Shown here: positions 7,801 through 13,518 of the stretch, piece after piece
Layout of the letters: every line of letters begins with the position of its first letter
Numbering within the stretch: the first letter of the stretch is position 1
Assembly (NCBI GenBank): GCA_007134165.1
Contig: SLLJ01000259.1
Coordinates: 1 to 20,337 of the forward strand
Origin: Nitriliruptoraceae bacterium
GTDB taxonomy: Bacteria > Actinomycetota > Nitriliruptoria > Nitriliruptorales > Nitriliruptoraceae
Direction of reading: 5' to 3'
DNA length: 20,337 nt
Program-made: the position numbers and the translations under genes
The notes under the pieces: generated by a model
Seen by the model: only the letters and a program-made list of their open reading frames with translations
Told to the model about the DNA's origin: nothing
The model's database searches: none

Positions 7801-8070
7801 GTGACAGTCCCAGCCGCCCTTGCGGCGCACCGACAGGCCCTTCATCGTGCGGTAGCGCGGGAAGATGTCCTTGAAGACCCGGGCTTCGACGTGGTGGGTG
7901 CCGGGCCGGCCGTTGGCGGTCGGTGGCCCTTCGTAGAAGCTCCACACCGGTGCGCCGGCACGCTGGTCGACGCTGGTGCGGAACACGTCGAGCTCACGCC
8001 AGCGCTCGAGCACCGCCTGCTCGAGGGCGGGGAGATCGGGGCGGGGGGCAACCGCCGGCCAGGCGCTCAT
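4882..8070 (-). CDS. ileS: Isoleucyl-tRNA synthetase
   Basis: This class I synthetase charges tRNA-Ile in the cytoplasm. The 1062-residue product begins with the catalytic N-terminal region (GPPTANGRPGTHHVEARVF), where PGTHH (56-60) stands in for HIGH. The CP1 editing domain follows (about 200-390, with the Thr-rich TTTPWTLPSN at 230-239 and HLAPAFGAEDL). Then come zinc-type Cys pairs (CWRC about 400, CEDC about 472, CPAC about 512), KMSKS at 602-606 and a long C-terminal anticodon-binding region. Length and motif form match the eukaryote-like IleRS2 type seen in actinobacteria. ATG 8070 has GAAAGGA (8087-8081) ten bases upstream. A T-box leader precedes it, so expression should rise when uncharged tRNA-Ile accumulates. 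Its stop overlaps the start of the HExxH gene. Confidence 0.97.
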   Translation of the reverse strand: MSAWPAVAPRPDLPALEQAVLERWRELDVFRTSVDQRAGAPVWSFYEGPPTANGRPGTHHVEARVFKDIFPRYRTMKGLSVRRKGGWDCHGLPVELEVEKELGLDAKADIEAYGIEAFNERCRESVQRYVGAFEELTERIGFWIDTDDAYWTMAPEYVDSLWWALKELWERDLIFEDHRVAPYCGRCGTALSDAEVSLGYQQVDDPSVYVRFHLLDGALGEAGAALAVWTTTPWTLPSNTACAVGPELDYVLVRTSGFGREDELLVLAAELRTDVLGEDAEVVRTVHPDELIGARYRAPFDVVTMASDAGAHRIVAAGFVTTTDGSGIVHLAPAFGAEDLEVGRAEGLPVVNPVDATGRFTQGPWTGQFVKDADPAIVRDLDERGLLIAARTYTHTYPFCWRCKRPLIYWAKPSWYIRTTARREQLLANNAGIDWHPEHIRDGRFGRWLENNVDWALSRDRYWGTPLPFWRCEDCDHLEVVESRAELGAKAGRDLSGLDPHRPYVDEITLPCPACAGVAHRVPEVADAWFDSGGMPFAQWGYPHTGHEEFARHYPADYICEAIDQTRGWFYSLLAESTLLFGDSSYATCACLGHIVDEDGRKMSKSAGNVLDPWELIEHHGADALRWLMFAEGNPWVNRRVSHNLLEEVVRRFLLTVWNTHVFFVTYAAIDGFALDTEPPPVAERPASDRWVLAELATLTDTVDTALDRYDVSTATRALERFVDDLSNWYVRRNRRRFWKAAGDDPADKAAAYHTLHTCLTTLSQLLAPFVPFLADHLWQDLVVSQDPDAPSSVHLTDFPTPPDAWRDPDLQAAMATARRVVELGRQARTTSAVRVRQPLARALVTVPDAERAGLAGLLDEVADELNVKAVELSDGTGELVQRTLRPNFRQLGPVFQRQAPQVGAVIRGLGPDDAGRIADTLDAEGAAELDLDGQPAVITADMVEVVTAPRTGWALASEGSTAFALDTEVTRQLAVEGAARELVRAVNDLRKAAGLALDDRIELVVSVTPVELDAELDAAGLYELIAREVLATALHRQPVADGTSVPLGELGTALLALRVAR

Positions 8071-8475
8071 GGGGCTCGCGTCCTTTCGTCGCCGTCCGTT
8101 CGGGACGGCCGGGGTCCGGGTCCCGAGGGACGACGCCCGGCTTCAGCCGCTGCCGTCGCCGCGTGGGGCGGTCGTCGGCAGGAGGCCGGCAGCGCACGCC
8201 GCGGTACCACCCTCGTTGGCCGCCGTGCTGCGCGGCCCGCTCGTTTGGTGCTCCGGCGGGTCGCCCCGTCCGGCCCGCGTGTCGTGTGGGTGACGTCCAC
8301 CGTTACGCACCGCAGGCTCCGTGCGACCCGGCCGGGTCGGGGTGCGGGGCCCGCGGCTTGGCGGTGGCCGCTCGGCAGGTGATGGCGTGCGGCACCCTCC
8401 GCCGGCTTTCACCGTCCCGGCTCGCTGGTGGAGGGGTGCGTCCGCGCGTCGTGTCCGCGTCGTCGCGTTGGCCAC
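8071..8475 (-). promoter_or_regulatory. T-box riboswitch of ileS (translational type)
   Basis: On the minus strand, CGAGGG (8215-8210), the bulge TGGTACC (8209-8203) and GCGGCG (8202-8197) form the 5' side of the T-box antisequestrator. Its 3' side is CGTCGT (8135-8130) and CCCTCG (8129-8124), giving two six-base stems around the seven-base bulge that binds the tRNA acceptor end. The arm carries a further perfect 8-bp stem, CGCTGCCG (8194-8187) with CGGCAGCG (8155-8148). A short upstream stem, GGTGCCGC (8396-8389) with GCGG-C-CACC (8371-8363), presents ATC (8383-8381), an Ile codon followed by A, in its terminal loop; this fits the ultrashort Stem I of actinobacterial ileS leaders. No T-run terminator follows, and the ileS binding site (8087-8081) lies within pairing reach of 8107-8103, so control is probably at translation initiation. 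Confidence 0.92.
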
Positions 8476-8477
8476 GG

Positions 8478-8483
8478 AGTCTA
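8478..8483 (-). promoter_or_regulatory. Possible -10 element for the ileS leader
   Basis: TAGACT on the minus strand (8483-8478) fits the TANNNT pattern. It would start a transcript near 8471, upstream of the Stem I hairpin, as the T-box requires. No good -35 hexamer is seen at 16-18 bases, so this is tentative. Confidence 0.35.
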
Positions 8484-8584
8484 CGCCGCCGGCGCCGGTG
8501 GCGTGCACACCGTCTGAGCCTGCGGGCACGGCCCGGCCGGATGCCGGTGACTGCCGAGAGAGCAGCGTGGGCGAAATCGTCTGC

Positions 8585-8590
8585 TACCTT
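8585..8590 (+). promoter_or_regulatory. Possible -10 element for traR-lspA-rluD, leaderless start
   Basis: TACCTT at 8585-8590 sits eight bases before the ATG at 8599, so a transcript starting at the usual distance would begin at or next to the start codon. No Shine-Dalgarno sequence is present before that ATG, which agrees with a leaderless message, common in actinobacteria. The -35 region (about 8562-8567) is not recognisable. Confidence 0.35.
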
Positions 8591-8598
8591 GCCGCGCC

Positions 8599-8976
8599 AT
8601 GGCTGAATCCCCGGTGGTGCCCGACGATCAACTCGCCTCGATCCGCGAGGCGCTGCTTGAGGAGCGTGCCGGCCTGCTCGATCAGGTCGCCGACCTCGAT
8701 GCGGAGGCGGATGTCAACTACTGGCGCGAGAGCGGTTTCGACGACGACCCGGCCGACGCCGGCTCGGCCAGCTTCGAGCGCGAGACGGCCCAGTCGCTGT
8801 CCAACCACGCCCGTCGCCTGCTCACGCAGATCGACGACGCGCTGCGCCGTATGGATGCGGGCACCTACGGACTGTGCGAGCGCTGCGGCACCCCGATCGA
8901 GGGCGCCCGGCTCGAGGCGCTGCCCTACGCGCTGCTGTGCCTGGACTGCAAGCGCCGCGACGAGACCGGACGCTGA
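8599..8976 (+). CDS. TraR/DksA-type zinc finger protein
   Basis: A 125-residue member of the TraR/DksA family, whose proteobacterial members enter the RNA polymerase secondary channel. The N-terminal half is a helical hairpin (about 10-80) with an acidic stretch FDDDPADAGS (48-57) near its likely tip, where DksA carries key Asp residues. The C-terminal zinc finger is CERC (93-96) and CLDC (113-116) with the family block TPIEGARLEALPYALL between them. This traR-lspA placement is common in actinobacteria; the member's own role is not established, and a DksA-like effect on transcription is inferred. It lies five bases before lspA and lacks a Shine-Dalgarno sequence. ATG 8599 gives normal family length. 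Confidence 0.92.
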   Translation: MAESPVVPDDQLASIREALLEERAGLLDQVADLDAEADVNYWRESGFDDDPADAGSASFERETAQSLSNHARRLLTQIDDALRRMDAGTYGLCERCGTPIEGARLEALPYALLCLDCKRRDETGR

Positions 8977-8981
8977 GCGCG

Positions 8982-9680
8982 GTGGCCGAAGCCGCCGACG
9001 CCCACCCCACCACCCCACCCAGCATCCCCGGCGTCCGACGGTTGGGTCTTGGGGTCGCCGTCGTGGTGGTCCTGCTCGACCAGGCCACCAAGCAGTTGGT
9101 CGAGCGGGTCCTCGAGCGGGGGGAGTTCGTCCCCTGGCTCTCCGAACACATTGGCTGGCAGCTCGTCTACAACCCTCACGGGGCATTCGGGCTGCCGGCC
9201 CCCACCTGGCTGTTCTTCGTGGTCACCGTCGTGGTCGCGGTGGTGGTGCTGCGCACCCTGCCACGCAGCCCGAACCGGCTGACCGCCGTGGCCTACGGGC
9301 TGCTTCTGGCCGGGGCCTTGGGCAACGCGCTGGACCGGGCGCTTCGCCGGTCGGTCACGGGCGCCAACGAGGGTTGGTTCGCCGGTGACGTCGTCGACTT
9401 CGTGGCCTGGGGCCGTTTCCCCCGCTTCAACGTCGCCGACAGCGCGATCACCGTCGGGCTCGTGCTGCTGCTGTTCATGCTCCTGCTCGAGGAGCGCCGC
9501 CACCGCCTGCAGGCGGAGCCGCCGTCGGCCGGTCGGCCCGGCACGTGCGACGAGGCCGCTGCCGACGTCGCCGAGTCCGACGAGGCCGCCGCCGAAGTCG
9601 CCGAGTCCGACGAGGCCGCCGCCGACGTCGACGCGGAGGTTGGTGACGTCGACGAGGGTGGCACCTCGGCGCCACCGTGA
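8982..9680 (+). CDS. lspA: Lipoprotein signal peptidase (signal peptidase II)
   Basis: LspA is the membrane aspartyl protease that cuts the signal peptide from prolipoproteins after lipidation. Four hydrophobic segments are visible: about 20-36, 74-92, 100-116 and 151-169. Conserved blocks are DQATKQ (33-38), YNPHGAFG (63-70), GALGNALDR (111-119), VVDF with catalytic D139 and FNVADSAI with catalytic D153. GTG 8982 was chosen five bases after the traR stop; the frame stays open further upstream but inside traR. At 232 residues it is longer than most family members (160-200). The excess is a hydrophilic C-terminal tail (about 178-232) holding three DEAAADVAES-like repeats, on the cytoplasmic side by LspA topology. 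The stop overlaps the rluD GTG (GTGA). Confidence 0.95.
   Translation: MAEAADAHPTTPPSIPGVRRLGLGVAVVVVLLDQATKQLVERVLERGEFVPWLSEHIGWQLVYNPHGAFGLPAPTWLFFVVTVVVAVVVLRTLPRSPNRLTAVAYGLLLAGALGNALDRALRRSVTGANEGWFAGDVVDFVAWGRFPRFNVADSAITVGLVLLLFMLLLEERRHRLQAEPPSAGRPGTCDEAAADVAESDEAAAEVAESDEAAADVDAEVGDVDEGGTSAPP
9549..9638 (+). repeat. Three 30-bp tandem repeats in the lspA tail
   Basis: Units start at 9549, 9579 and 9609 with GACGAGGCCGCYGCCGA, followed in the first two by a GTCGCCGAGTCC-type end; the third diverges in its last ten bases. The unit is ten codons long, so copy-number change keeps the frame. It encodes an acidic, Ala-rich tail absent from typical LspA. Confidence 0.9.
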
Positions 9681-10642
9681 GTTTCGTGGTCGGCCCGGGA
9701 GACGACGGCCGGCGCTTCGACGTGGTGGTGGCGGCGACGCTCGGGGTGTCGCGCTCGCGGGCGGCGGCGCTGCTCGACGCCGATCGGGTCCTGGTCGACG
9801 GCCGGCCTGCCGCGCGCGGGCACCGGGCATGGCACGGTCAGCGCGTCGAGGTCCGTGCCGACGAGTCGCAGGCAACCCCCGTGGCGGCACCGCCGCTGCC
9901 CCCGGTGCGGCTGCTGGACCCGGCGGTGCTGGTCGTGGCCAAGCCTCCCGGTCTGGTCGTGCATGCCGGCGCGGGCCACGACGGCGACACCCTGGTCGAC
10001 GCGGTGCTCGCCGCCGGGATCGAGCTGGCCCCGGCCGCCGGCGCCCACCGCCCGGGGGTCGTGCACCGCCTCGACCGGGACACCTCGGGGCTGCTCGTCA
10101 TGGCACGGACCGATGCCGCTCACGCCACCCTGGTCGATGCGCTGCGGCGGCGGGAGGTGACCCGTCACTACCTGACGCTGGTCGCCGGGGTGCCCCGGGA
10201 CCCGCGCGGCCGCATCGAGGCGCCGGTCGGCCGTGATCCGCACCGGCGCACCCGCTTCGCGGTGGTCGCCGGGGCCAAGTCGGCCGTGACCCGCTACCGC
10301 GTGCTCGAAACGGCCGAGGTGCCGGGACACGATGCCCCGGTCGCGCTGCTGGCCTGCACGCTGGAGACCGGGCGGACCCACCAGATCCGGGTGCATCTGC
10401 ACGCGCTCGGCCACCCGGTCCTCGGCGACCCAGCCTACGGGCCTCGCCCCCAGCTGGCCGCGGCGCTCGGGCTCGAGCGGCCGTTCCTGCACGCCGCTGA
10501 GCTGGCCTTCGATCATCCGACCACCGGGGCGCGCGTCACGCTGTACGAGCCGTTGCCCGAGGATCTTCGGGCAGCACTGGCCGGTCTCGGACTTCGGCCC
10601 GACGGCCTGGAAGACCGGCTCAGCGACCAGCGATCTGGTTGA
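9677..10642 (+). CDS. rluD: RluA/RluD family pseudouridine synthase
   Basis: These enzymes isomerise specific uridines to pseudouridine; RluD acts on helix 69 of 23S rRNA. The 321-residue protein has an N-terminal S4 RNA-binding domain (about 11-60, with SRSRAAALLDADRVLVDGR) and a catalytic domain. The latter has motif I, HRLDRDTSGLL (130-140), whose D133 is the expected nucleophile, plus the later block LETGRTHQIRVHL and GDPAYG. The S4 domain favours the RluC/RluD/YlyB branch over RluA, but the exact target cannot be read. Its GTG overlaps the lspA stop, as in many Gram-positive genomes where the two are paired. The 3' end overlaps the convergent GGDEF-EAL gene by 23 bases. Confidence 0.93.
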   Translation: MSFVVGPGDDGRRFDVVVAATLGVSRSRAAALLDADRVLVDGRPAARGHRAWHGQRVEVRADESQATPVAAPPLPPVRLLDPAVLVVAKPPGLVVHAGAGHDGDTLVDAVLAAGIELAPAAGAHRPGVVHRLDRDTSGLLVMARTDAAHATLVDALRRREVTRHYLTLVAGVPRDPRGRIEAPVGRDPHRRTRFAVVAGAKSAVTRYRVLETAEVPGHDAPVALLACTLETGRTHQIRVHLHALGHPVLGDPAYGPRPQLAAALGLERPFLHAAELAFDHPTTGARVTLYEPLPEDLRAALAGLGLRPDGLEDRLSDQRSG

Positions 10643-13322
10643 ACTGGTCAACCGTACGGGTGTGCTGATGCTCGCGATCGTGGGGGACCGCCAGGCCGAA
10701 GCCCTGCCCGAGCCGGCACCCGAGTTCGCGCAGCACCCGGTGCTGCGCGGCGGTCTCGATGCCCTCGGCGATGACTTCGAGGTCCCGCTCTCGGGCCAGC
10801 GCGAGCACCGCCTGCACCTGGTCGCGGCGCTGCAGGTCGTGCTCGACGTCGGCCACCAGGACCCGGTCGATCTTCAGCGCGTCCACCGGCAGGCTGCGCA
10901 GACGGGCCAGGTCCGTGAGGTCTGCGCCGACGTCGTCGACCGCGACCCGAGCCCCTCGCTGCCGCAGCGCGTCGAGAACCGGGACCAGTCGGGTCTGCCC
11001 GGCGAGCAGGCCCGGCTGACCGACCTCGACCTGGACCCGGATGGGAGCGATGCCCGCGACCTCGAGCGCCCAGTCGAACTCGGCGAGGTGGTCGGGGGCG
11101 AGCAGTTGGGAAGGGTTGGCGTTCACGGCCACGAGCAACTGGACTGGCCAGGCTGCGGCGGCCTGGAGGGCCTGGGTCACGACCTGTCGCCCGAGTTCGG
11201 CGAGCAGACCGACCTCCTCGGCGATGGGTACGAACACCGACGGGGGGACCACGCCGTGCTGCGGGTCGTGCCACCGAGCCAGCACCTCCGCGCCGATGTC
11301 CCTGCCGGTCGCCAGGTCCAGGATCGGTTGGAACGCCACGCTCAGTGCTTGGTCGGCCAGCGCGACCCGCAGGTCGTGCGCGAGCACGTGGCGTTGTCCG
11401 GCGGTGCCCACGAGTTCTGAGCGGAACCAGCGGTGGAGTCCCGCACCGCGGCGCTTGGCGTCGTACATCGCCAGGTCGGCCTGGCGCAGCAGCTGCTGGG
11501 GATCGTGGGTCTCGGCGTTGCTCGCGAGCCCGATGCTGGCGGAGATCTGCACCCGCTGGCCGTCGATGCGCACCGGTGCCTCGATGGCGGCGAGTACCCG
11601 CTGCGCCACCCGCTCGACCGTCTGACGATCATCGACCGGGTGCAGCAGCAGCGCGAACTCGTCACCGCCGAGCCGGGCGGCGAGGTCCCCGCTGCGCACC
11701 TCGCCGCCGAGCCGTCGGGCGACCTCGATGAGCAGGGTGTCGCCGGCGGCATGCCCCAACGTGTCGTTGACCGCCTTGAAGCCGTCGAGGTCGAGGAAGG
11801 CGACCACGGCCCGTCCTGGCTCGGCCTGGCGCAGCACCTCGTCGAGTTGGTGGATGAGCTGGTTGCGGTTGGGCAGACCGGTCAGCGCGTCGTGGGCGGC
11901 CTCGTGCTCGAAACGCCGGGCGAGCTCGCGGTGCCGCTCCTCCTCGCGGGCGAGCTGCTCGCGGCTGAGCACCTCGGCGGTGATGTCCTCGATGCTGCCG
12001 GTCAGTCCCGAGCACCCACCCTTGCCGTCGGACACCGGGACGAAGCGGGCACGAACCTCGCGCCGCTTGGCCAGGTCGAGCCGGGCGCGCACGTCGGCGT
12101 CGTCGGCGGGGCCCCCGTCGGCGGCGGTCTGGATCGCCGCGCGGACCCGGTCGCGGTCTTGGTCATGGAACCAGTCGGCCAGCGGCCGGCCGCGCAGGGT
12201 CTGCTCGGTGTCGGCGGCGAGGATCTCGACCAGCCGCTGGTTGGCGTAGGTCAGCACCCCAGCCAGGTCCAGGGCGGTGATCCCCACCGGTGAGGTCTCG
12301 GCCAGCGACCGGAACTGCTGCTCGCGTTCGGCCAGCGCCGCGGTCGCCTGCTCGACCCGGCGCAGCGCTCGAGCCCGCCCCGATCCCTGCGCCCACAGCG
12401 CCCAAGCGAGCAGCAGACTGATGGTCAGCCCGGCGGCCTGCAGCCAACGGACCGGAGTCGTGGTCAGCTGTGCGCCGAACGTCTCACTCGGCCGGAAGGT
12501 GAGCGTGAAGGTGCGGTCGGCCATCGTGACCAGGGTGGTGCGTTCACGGTCGGCGCGTAGCCCGACGTCACGCTGGTCGAGGTCTTGCACCTCCATGAGC
12601 TCGCGAGCGTCAGGCGGCTCACCGGGCCGCAGGTCGATCGCCTCGAGCCCGAGCGCGGTTCCCCGCAGAGGGCGCTCGAGCAGGACCCGCCGGTCGACGA
12701 CCACGGCGATCCAGCGCTCGCGTGGCTCGGGGGCGCTGAGTGGGGCGATGAGCGCACGGTCGCCGAAGCCCCCGAACTCCGGGGTGTCGGCGAAGCTTGG
12801 CAGCCGCTGCGACGTGGAACGCTCGAGGGCCATCCCGAGGTCGGTGTCGGGCTGAACGACGTGGTCGTCGAGGTCGCCGCTGAGCCCGAAGGTCTCGGTG
12901 CTGCGCACCCGTGGCAGCTCGTTCGGCTCCGCCTCGATCAGCAGAACCAGCTGCGCGCCGGGCAGGGCGTTGCCCGCGGAGCTGCCCGTGGAGGCGCGGC
13001 GCACGAAGCTCGCGAGTTGGTCGCGGGAGGGCTCCCGGCCGTCGTAGAGCGCCTGCACCCCGGTGATCAGGACATTGAGGCTGGTCGCCGTGTTCACGAC
13101 CGCCGCGGTGGTGCGGTCGCTGGTCTGCTCGAGCAACTCGTCGAGCGCAGCGTTGCCGGCCGCCTCGAAGCTGACCCCGATCAGTGCGGTCAACGACATG
13201 CCCACCACCACGACCAGGACCGCGGCCAGCGCCACCAGTCGTGGCACCGCGGTGCGCGGTGGATCGCTTCGGCGTGTGGTCAGGGAGCGTCCGATCCGGT
13301 GGGCCCGGCCAGGGCGCTGCAC
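10620..13322 (-). CDS. Membrane PAS-GGDEF-EAL protein (c-di-GMP signalling)
   Basis: A 900-residue sensor for cyclic di-GMP turnover. Order: membrane segment (29-50), an extracytoplasmic region of about 245 residues resembling a CHASE-type sensor, a second membrane segment (296-311), a PAS domain (about 336-455), GGDEF (about 478-636) and EAL (about 656-885). The cyclase site is intact (GGDEF 552-556, LDLDGFK 510-516), and so is the product-inhibition site R543-x-x-D546. The EAL domain keeps E679 (as EVL), N734, E766, D796-D797, K817, E853 and Q873. Loop 6, however, reads DDVGAD where DDFGTG is usual, and Q769 replaces the second Glu of the ExxE block, so phosphodiesterase activity may be weak. 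The GTG start lacks a clear ribosome site and is uncertain. TATCCT (13364-13359, minus) may be its -10. Confidence 0.92.
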   Translation of the reverse strand: MQRPGRAHRIGRSLTTRRSDPPRTAVPRLVALAAVLVVVVGMSLTALIGVSFEAAGNAALDELLEQTSDRTTAAVVNTATSLNVLITGVQALYDGREPSRDQLASFVRRASTGSSAGNALPGAQLVLLIEAEPNELPRVRSTETFGLSGDLDDHVVQPDTDLGMALERSTSQRLPSFADTPEFGGFGDRALIAPLSAPEPRERWIAVVVDRRVLLERPLRGTALGLEAIDLRPGEPPDARELMEVQDLDQRDVGLRADRERTTLVTMADRTFTLTFRPSETFGAQLTTTPVRWLQAAGLTISLLLAWALWAQGSGRARALRRVEQATAALAEREQQFRSLAETSPVGITALDLAGVLTYANQRLVEILAADTEQTLRGRPLADWFHDQDRDRVRAAIQTAADGGPADDADVRARLDLAKRREVRARFVPVSDGKGGCSGLTGSIEDITAEVLSREQLAREEERHRELARRFEHEAAHDALTGLPNRNQLIHQLDEVLRQAEPGRAVVAFLDLDGFKAVNDTLGHAAGDTLLIEVARRLGGEVRSGDLAARLGGDEFALLLHPVDDRQTVERVAQRVLAAIEAPVRIDGQRVQISASIGLASNAETHDPQQLLRQADLAMYDAKRRGAGLHRWFRSELVGTAGQRHVLAHDLRVALADQALSVAFQPILDLATGRDIGAEVLARWHDPQHGVVPPSVFVPIAEEVGLLAELGRQVVTQALQAAAAWPVQLLVAVNANPSQLLAPDHLAEFDWALEVAGIAPIRVQVEVGQPGLLAGQTRLVPVLDALRQRGARVAVDDVGADLTDLARLRSLPVDALKIDRVLVADVEHDLQRRDQVQAVLALARERDLEVIAEGIETAAQHRVLRELGCRLGQGFGLAVPHDREHQHTRTVDQFNQIAGR

Positions 13323-13518
13323 GTGCTCGGCGACGGGCGTCCATCCTGCGTTGCTGGGAGGATAGGCGCCGGCTCAGTGGTGCGGTCGGAGCTCACGTCG
13401 CCGGTGGTGGGATGCTAGGTTGCGCGCAAATCACGCGCGTGTCGTTCTTCCCCCGGCGCGCCGTCCCGGTCCCGACGCCTGCCCGCGCCGGGACCCCGAC
13501 CCCTTGGGGAGGCATCCG
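13323..13518. promoter_or_regulatory. Divergent intergenic region with the dnaE promoter and leader hairpin
   Basis: TGC followed by TAGGTT (13416-13421) reads as an extended -10 for dnaE, with a start near 13428 and a 90-base leader; the -35 is weak. In that leader GGTCCCG (13468-13474) pairs with CGGGACC (13489-13495) around 14 bases. The dnaE binding site GGGGAGG (13506-13512) follows. Both arms match the hairpin before divIVA. On the other strand TATCCT (13364-13359) may serve the GGDEF-EAL gene. Confidence 0.4.

Noticed and set aside
8324..8339. Perfect 16-bp palindrome as a repressor operator
   Set aside because: It lies between Stem I and the T-box of the ileS leader, where a stable RNA hairpin is expected, so it is more simply one of the leader stems.
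5740..8382. 880-codon open frame on the plus strand opposite ileS
   Set aside because: It is the antisense mirror of a high-GC gene; its product has no recognisable domain and is low complexity, while ileS on the other strand is unmistakable.
8321..9388. 355-codon plus-strand frame across the T-box region, traR and lspA
   Set aside because: It runs out of frame through two clearly identified genes and has no domain of its own.
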